From Pseudomonadota bacterium (lineage in GTDB: Bacteria; Pseudomonadota; Alphaproteobacteria; Rhizobiales; Devosiaceae): a stretch of 21,175 nucleotides of DNA. Of the stretch, positions 18,074-21,175 are shown in pieces. Below the pieces are notes generated by a model. The model was not told where the DNA came from and did not search any database. It saw only the letters and a list, made by a program, of their open reading frames with translations. The position numbers and the translations under genes are program-made. Location of the stretch: contig JAEYYP010000014.1 in assembly GCA_023428425.1 (NCBI GenBank), positions 1 through 21,175 of the forward strand, in the 5' to 3' direction. Positions within the stretch are counted from its first letter, which is position 1. The number at the start of each line of letters is the position of its first letter.

Positions 18074-18167
18074 GCGCAATAACGCCGCGCCGCCACTTGC
18101 GCTGGCGCCGCCCTCCGTCTAGGGAGAGGCCTCAACCGACACTGACCCGAACCTTTGGAGCCCCGCC

Positions 18168-19373
18168 ATGCCCGGCTGCCACCAAAAGCCCGCGACCGCC
18201 CTCCTTGTGCTGGACGACGGCACGCGCCTCGAAGGCCACGGTATCGGTGCCATCGGCCACGCGGCCGGCGAGGTCTGCTTCAACACCGCCATGACCGGCT
18301 ACCAGGAGATCCTGACCGATCCCTCCTACGCCGGGCAGATCATCACCTTCACCTTCCCCCATATTGGCAATGTCGGCGCCAACGACGAGGATATCGAGAC
18401 GGTCAACATGGCCGCGCTCTCCGGCGTCCGCGGCTGTGTGCTGCGCGCCGATATCACCAATCCGTCGAACTACCGCGCTGTCGAGCGGCTCGATGCGTGG
18501 CTGAAGAAGCGCAACATCATCGGCATCGCCGGCGTCGATACCCGTGCCCTTACTGCCCGCATCCGTGAGAAGGGCATGCCCAACGGCGTCATTGCGCACG
18601 ATCCGCACGGTCACTTCCACGAACCCTCGATGCTCGCCGAACTCAAGGCCTTCCCCGGCCTCGAGGGCCTCGACCTCGCCAGGGAAGTCACGACCGCCCA
18701 GACCTATCACTGGGACCAGACGCCCTGGAGCCGCACCGAAGGCTACGGCAAGCTGGAGAACCCCGATTTCCACGTCGTCGCCATCGATTTCGGCGCCAAA
18801 CGCAATATCCTGCGCCAGCTGGCCGAACAGGGCGCGCGGGTAACCGTCGTTCCCGCCACGGCCACGGCCAAGGACGTGTTGAGCCACAACCCGGACGGCA
18901 TTTTCCTGTCCAACGGCCCGGGCGATCCGGCGGCAACCGGCAAGTACGCCGTGCCTACCATCAAGGCGCTGATGGAAACCGGCAAGCCGATGTTCGGCAT
19001 CTGCCTCGGCCACCAGCTCCTCGGCCTCGCCGTCGGCGGCAAGACCGAGAAGATGCATCAGGGCCACCACGGGGCCAATCATCCCGTGAAGGACCTGACC
19101 ACCGGCAAGGTCGAGATCACCTCGATGAACCACGGTTTCGCGGTCGATACGGCGAGCCTGCCGGGCAACGTCAAGCAGACCCACATCTCGCTGTTCGACG
19201 GCTCCAACGCCGGCCTCGAGGTCGAGGGCAAGCCGATCTTCTCGGTACAGTACCACCCCGAGGCGAGCCCCGGCCCGCACGACAGCCACTACCTCTTCAC
19301 CCGCTTCCTTAACCTCGTCCGCGCCCAGAAGGGTATCGCCGAGGTCCCCGAGCACGTGAAGGCTGGCGAGTAG
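18168..19373 (+). CDS. carA: carbamoyl-phosphate synthase small (glutaminase) subunit CarA
   Basis: 401 residues, normal length. The N-terminal CarA domain covers about residues 10-150 (FNTAMTGYQEILTDPSYAGQI). The class I glutamine amidotransferase domain covers about 200-385: nucleophile C279 in FGICLGHQLL, with H363 and E365 in QYHPEASPGPHDS. It hydrolyses glutamine and channels ammonia to CarB for carbamoyl phosphate, the precursor of pyrimidines and arginine. The ATG has GGAG 7 bases upstream. It diverges from yqeY across 140 bases. carB is not in the window; a toxin-antitoxin pair follows carA directly, so carB must be elsewhere. No attenuator hairpin was seen in the leader. Confidence 0.97.
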   Translation: MPGCHQKPATALLVLDDGTRLEGHGIGAIGHAAGEVCFNTAMTGYQEILTDPSYAGQIITFTFPHIGNVGANDEDIETVNMAALSGVRGCVLRADITNPSNYRAVERLDAWLKKRNIIGIAGVDTRALTARIREKGMPNGVIAHDPHGHFHEPSMLAELKAFPGLEGLDLAREVTTAQTYHWDQTPWSRTEGYGKLENPDFHVVAIDFGAKRNILRQLAEQGARVTVVPATATAKDVLSHNPDGIFLSNGPGDPAATGKYAVPTIKALMETGKPMFGICLGHQLLGLAVGGKTEKMHQGHHGANHPVKDLTTGKVEITSMNHGFAVDTASLPGNVKQTHISLFDGSNAGLEVEGKPIFSVQYHPEASPGPHDSHYLFTRFLNLVRAQKGIAEVPEHVKAGE

Positions 19374-19399
19374 ATAGGCCCGGTGGTATTCTCGCGCTC

Positions 19400-19666
19400 A
19401 TGGAACGCGAGATCACCATCACCGTGACTGACGAAGAAGCGGAGCGAATCGAAGCGCGTGCGGCATCGGCCGGGTATCAGTCGGCTGCCCAGTATGTACA
19501 CGCCACACTGGCAGATGCACTTCAGCACCCCGCCGTCGACATTCCCGACGATGTGCTGCGGCAATTGCTCGAAGAGGACGACGCGACCAACGGCCCCGAT
19601 GTCGATATCGATGAAGCCTTTGCACAGGTGAGGGCCAATCTCGAAGCGAAGTATGGCAGGGGTTGA
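19400..19666 (+). CDS. ParD-like ribbon-helix-helix antitoxin
   Basis: 88 residues. The N-terminal part EITITVTDEEAERIEARAASAGYQSAAQYVHATL fits a ribbon-helix-helix DNA-binding fold: an alternating beta strand followed by two helices, as in ParD/CopG antitoxins. The acidic C-terminal part (LLEEDDATNGPDVDIDEAF) is the kind of flexible tail that wraps and blocks a ParE toxin. Its last 14 bases overlap the toxin gene in another frame, the usual antitoxin-first arrangement. Such antitoxins normally also repress their own operon. It begins 26 bases after the carA stop; its promoter may be within carA or it may be read through from carA. The Shine-Dalgarno is weak. Confidence 0.82.
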   Translation: MEREITITVTDEEAERIEARAASAGYQSAAQYVHATLADALQHPAVDIPDDVLRQLLEEDDATNGPDVDIDEAFAQVRANLEAKYGRG

Positions 19667-19961
19667 GGTTCGCCTATCGAAGCGAGCTCTTCGCGACCTG
19701 GACGCCATCGCTGATTACATCGCACTGCAGGGTTCACCGAAGACGGCCTTCGCTTATGTCGATCGGATAGAGTCTAGATGTAGGGAACTCGGCGACTTTC
19801 CACGCATCGGACGCCTCGCCACACGGTCCCCGGGCTCGCTCCGCACCTTGCCTTTCGAAAGCGTGGTCATCGTCTACCGCGAGACAGTTCGCGGTGTTCG
19901 TATCGTCGCGATTTTCGACCAGCGCCAGGACTACCAGCGCCAGTTGCGGCAACTTCGCTAG
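19653..19961 (+). CDS. ParE/RelE superfamily toxin
   Basis: 102 residues. The pattern VRLSKRALRDLDAIADYIALQGSPKTAFAYVDRIESRCRELGDFPRIGR is the two-helix hairpin opening of ParE-like toxins. It is followed by beta strands RTLPFESVVIVYRE and GVRIVAIFDQRQDY, with the usual V-x-I-(V/L)-x-I-x-(D/H)-x-R-(Q/R) ending. ParE members poison DNA gyrase; other superfamily members cleave mRNA on the ribosome, and sequence alone cannot decide. The ATG at 19653 lies within the antitoxin gene. The sequence is visibly more A/T-rich than carA (for example around 19760-19790), in line with horizontal gain. Its stop codon shares the CTAG at 19958-19961 with the stop of the convergent cupin gene. Confidence 0.85.
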   Translation: MAGVEVRLSKRALRDLDAIADYIALQGSPKTAFAYVDRIESRCRELGDFPRIGRLATRSPGSLRTLPFESVVIVYRETVRGVRIVAIFDQRQDYQRQLRQLR

Positions 19962-20467
19962 CCCCACAACTCCACAAGCGCTCCACCGACAGGATCACTC
20001 ACCGGAATCGGCACTGCGGCAATGTTGTGATCCGCACCCGGCCGGTCACCGGCCTCCCCCCGAAGCAAGTCCCAGTCCTGCCCCAGCGGATAGGCGCCCA
20101 CGACTAGAAAGTCGTTGGTCGAGTTCAACCGCCTGTGCGCCAAGCCTGCCGGGATGACGATGACATCTCCGGCGCGCACATCGAACAGCTCGCCCTTCGG
20201 CCCGCCCAGCATCAGCCGGGCGGAGCCGCGCGCCACTCCCAGCGTCTCATGCGCCGTCGAGTGGTAGTGGTGGAACGTGTAGACCGATGCCCGCCAAGCC
20301 GGCGCCCACCTATTTGCCGCGAACATCCGCTCGAGCGCTTCAGGCGTCACCGCATCCCGCGACAGGGCCGCCTCGTAGAACAGCAGCGGCAGCGCGCTGT
20401 TGGGGAACGTGCCGTCGTCGTAGAACGCTACGCTCCTCAGCCCGTCGATGCGTGCTGACACCGCCAT
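19958..20467 (-). CDS. cupin-domain protein (YjlB-like)
   Basis: 169 residues from the ATG at 20467-20465, one base after the stop codon of the metallopeptidase gene, which suggests translational coupling; a longer start at 20491 overlaps that gene. It is a small soluble protein with one cupin barrel. Motif 1 is HHYHSTAHETLGVARGSA (metal ligands probably within H-x-H plus the glutamate of HETL) and motif 2 is GDVIVIPAGLAHRRLNS. The N-terminal ELERMFAANRW-like segment (residues about 45-60) and YTFHHYH are typical of the YjlB group, whose function is unknown. Most likely it is a metal-binding enzyme or small-molecule sensor. It ends against the ParE-like gene with overlapping stop codons. Confidence 0.87.
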   Translation of the reverse strand: MAVSARIDGLRSVAFYDDGTFPNSALPLLFYEAALSRDAVTPEALERMFAANRWAPAWRASVYTFHHYHSTAHETLGVARGSARLMLGGPKGELFDVRAGDVIVIPAGLAHRRLNSTNDFLVVGAYPLGQDWDLLRGEAGDRPGADHNIAAVPIPVSDPVGGALVELWG

Positions 20468-20468
20468 C

Positions 20469-21175
20469 CTACAGCGTGCACTGTCCCACATCGCCCGACT
20501 GCATGCCCTTCCTCAGCGCCGCCATGCGCTGCTCGGACGTGCCATGCGTGAAGTTACGCGGGCTGACCTGTCCCCGCGTCAGCGTATCGTCGCCGATCGC
20601 GTTGGCGGCGTTGATCGCCTCCTCCACGTCGCCCTGTTCCAGGTAATTCTGCTGCTGGACATAGTGGGCCCACACGCCGGCAAAGCAGTCGGCCTGCAGC
20701 TCAACGCGCACCGAATAGGCGTTCTGCTCTTCCTGGCTCATCGAGCCGCGGCGGGAATTGAACTCGGGCAGCACGCCTGTCTGGTCCTGAACCGCATGGC
20801 CGACTTCGTGCGCGATCACATAGGCCTGCGCAAAGTCGCCCGGCGCGCCGAACTGCCGCCGCAGCTGCTCGTAGAAGCTCAGGTCGATATAGACCGACTT
20901 GTCGTTAGGACAATAGAACGGTCCTGAAGCGGCCTGCGCCGTGCCGCAACCGGATTGAGTCACGTCGGAGAACAGCACGACCTTGGGTGGCCGGTAGGTC
21001 ATGTCGTTCTGCCGGAACACCTCCCCCCACAGGTCCTCGGTGTCCTTCACGACCACACCGACGAACTCCGCCAGTTCGTCCTCGCCGGCTCTCGAAGGAG
21101 GCGGCGCGTATTGCTGGCTCTGGTTCGTGGTGACACCACCGCCACCGCCGGTAAGCACGTCGATCGGGTTCTGTC
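20469..21175 (-). CDS. neutral zinc metallopeptidase (YpfJ-type), N-terminus cut by window edge
   Basis: The reading frame stays open to the right edge (upstream codons read QNPIDVLTGGGGG), so the true start and probable membrane anchor lie outside; about 235 residues are seen. The zinc-binding motif is HEVGH in AYVIAHEVGHAVQDQTG, with the third ligand region ELQADCFAGVWAHY downstream. The conserved features of the PF04228-type family are present: SGCGTAQAASGPFYCP, VYIDLSFYEQL and the C-terminal GTSEQRMAALRKGMQ. The family is a predicted neutral zinc metallopeptidase of the cell envelope with no known substrate. Its stop codon (20471-20469) is one base from the cupin start, so the two are probably co-translated. 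Confidence 0.92.
   Translation of the reverse strand, partial: QNPIDVLTGGGGGVTTNQSQQYAPPPSRAGEDELAEFVGVVVKDTEDLWGEVFRQNDMTYRPPKVVLFSDVTQSGCGTAQAASGPFYCPNDKSVYIDLSFYEQLRRQFGAPGDFAQAYVIAHEVGHAVQDQTGVLPEFNSRRGSMSQEEQNAYSVRVELQADCFAGVWAHYVQQQNYLEQGDVEEAINAANAIGDDTLTRGQVSPRNFTHGTSEQRMAALRKGMQSGDVGQCTL

Noticed and set aside
18132..19355. 407-codon open frame opposite carA
   Set aside because: Antisense shadow of an intact carA; no recognisable domain.

Overview
The window is GC-rich chromosomal DNA from an alphaproteobacterium, most likely of the order Hyphomicrobiales (Rhizobiales) and possibly Devosia-like. The order is inferred from the RpoD with a long acidic non-conserved region, the DnaG/RpoD/YqeY/CarA gene set and the types of envelope proteins. 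The genus is a guess. Genes are densely packed, no gap without a gene exceeds about 225 bases, and I see no tRNA, rRNA, CRISPR array, insertion sequence or prophage.

Layout. (1) Positions 1-537, minus strand: a small four-helix membrane protein followed by a GyrI-like protein cut by the left edge, translationally coupled. (2) 622-4918, minus: rpoD (with a clear intrinsic terminator) and dnaG, the housekeeping sigma factor and primase. (3) 5058-8730, minus: a soluble chemoreceptor with two duplicated PAS domains, then an OmpA-family outer-membrane protein with its own strong terminator. (4) 8942-13533, plus: a Tat-exported dienelactone-hydrolase-like enzyme, a double-hairpin intergenic element, and a run of three genes encoding a VpsF/O-antigen-polymerase-like membrane protein, a fatty-acid-hydroxylase/sterol-desaturase-family protein and a CelD/BcsL-type acyltransferase. 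(5) 13550-17575: an HdeD-like membrane protein (minus) diverging from a YihY/BrkB-family membrane protein, an AraJ-type MFS exporter and a membrane-bound diguanylate cyclase (all plus). (6) 17578-19373: yqeY (minus) diverging from carA (plus). (7) 19400-19961: a ParD/ParE-type toxin-antitoxin pair. (8) 19958 to the right edge, minus: a cupin and a zinc metallopeptidase that is cut by the window end.

How it fits together. In many Rhizobiales carA diverges from a yqeY-dnaG-rpoD run. Here the same relative orientations are kept, but about 12.7 kb of envelope, signalling and transport genes lie between dnaG and yqeY. The core genes supply replication priming, transcription initiation and carbamoyl phosphate for pyrimidine and arginine synthesis. 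The intervening block looks like a surface/sensing accessory region: outer-membrane anchoring, a surface polysaccharide or lipid modification trio, chemotaxis and c-di-GMP signalling. The best candidates for undescribed biology are the polymerase-hydroxylase-acyltransferase trio and the duplicated Cys-x10-Cys module in the OmpA-family protein. Both are hypotheses from sequence reading alone. Start codons were adjusted where a good Shine-Dalgarno sequence pointed to an internal start.
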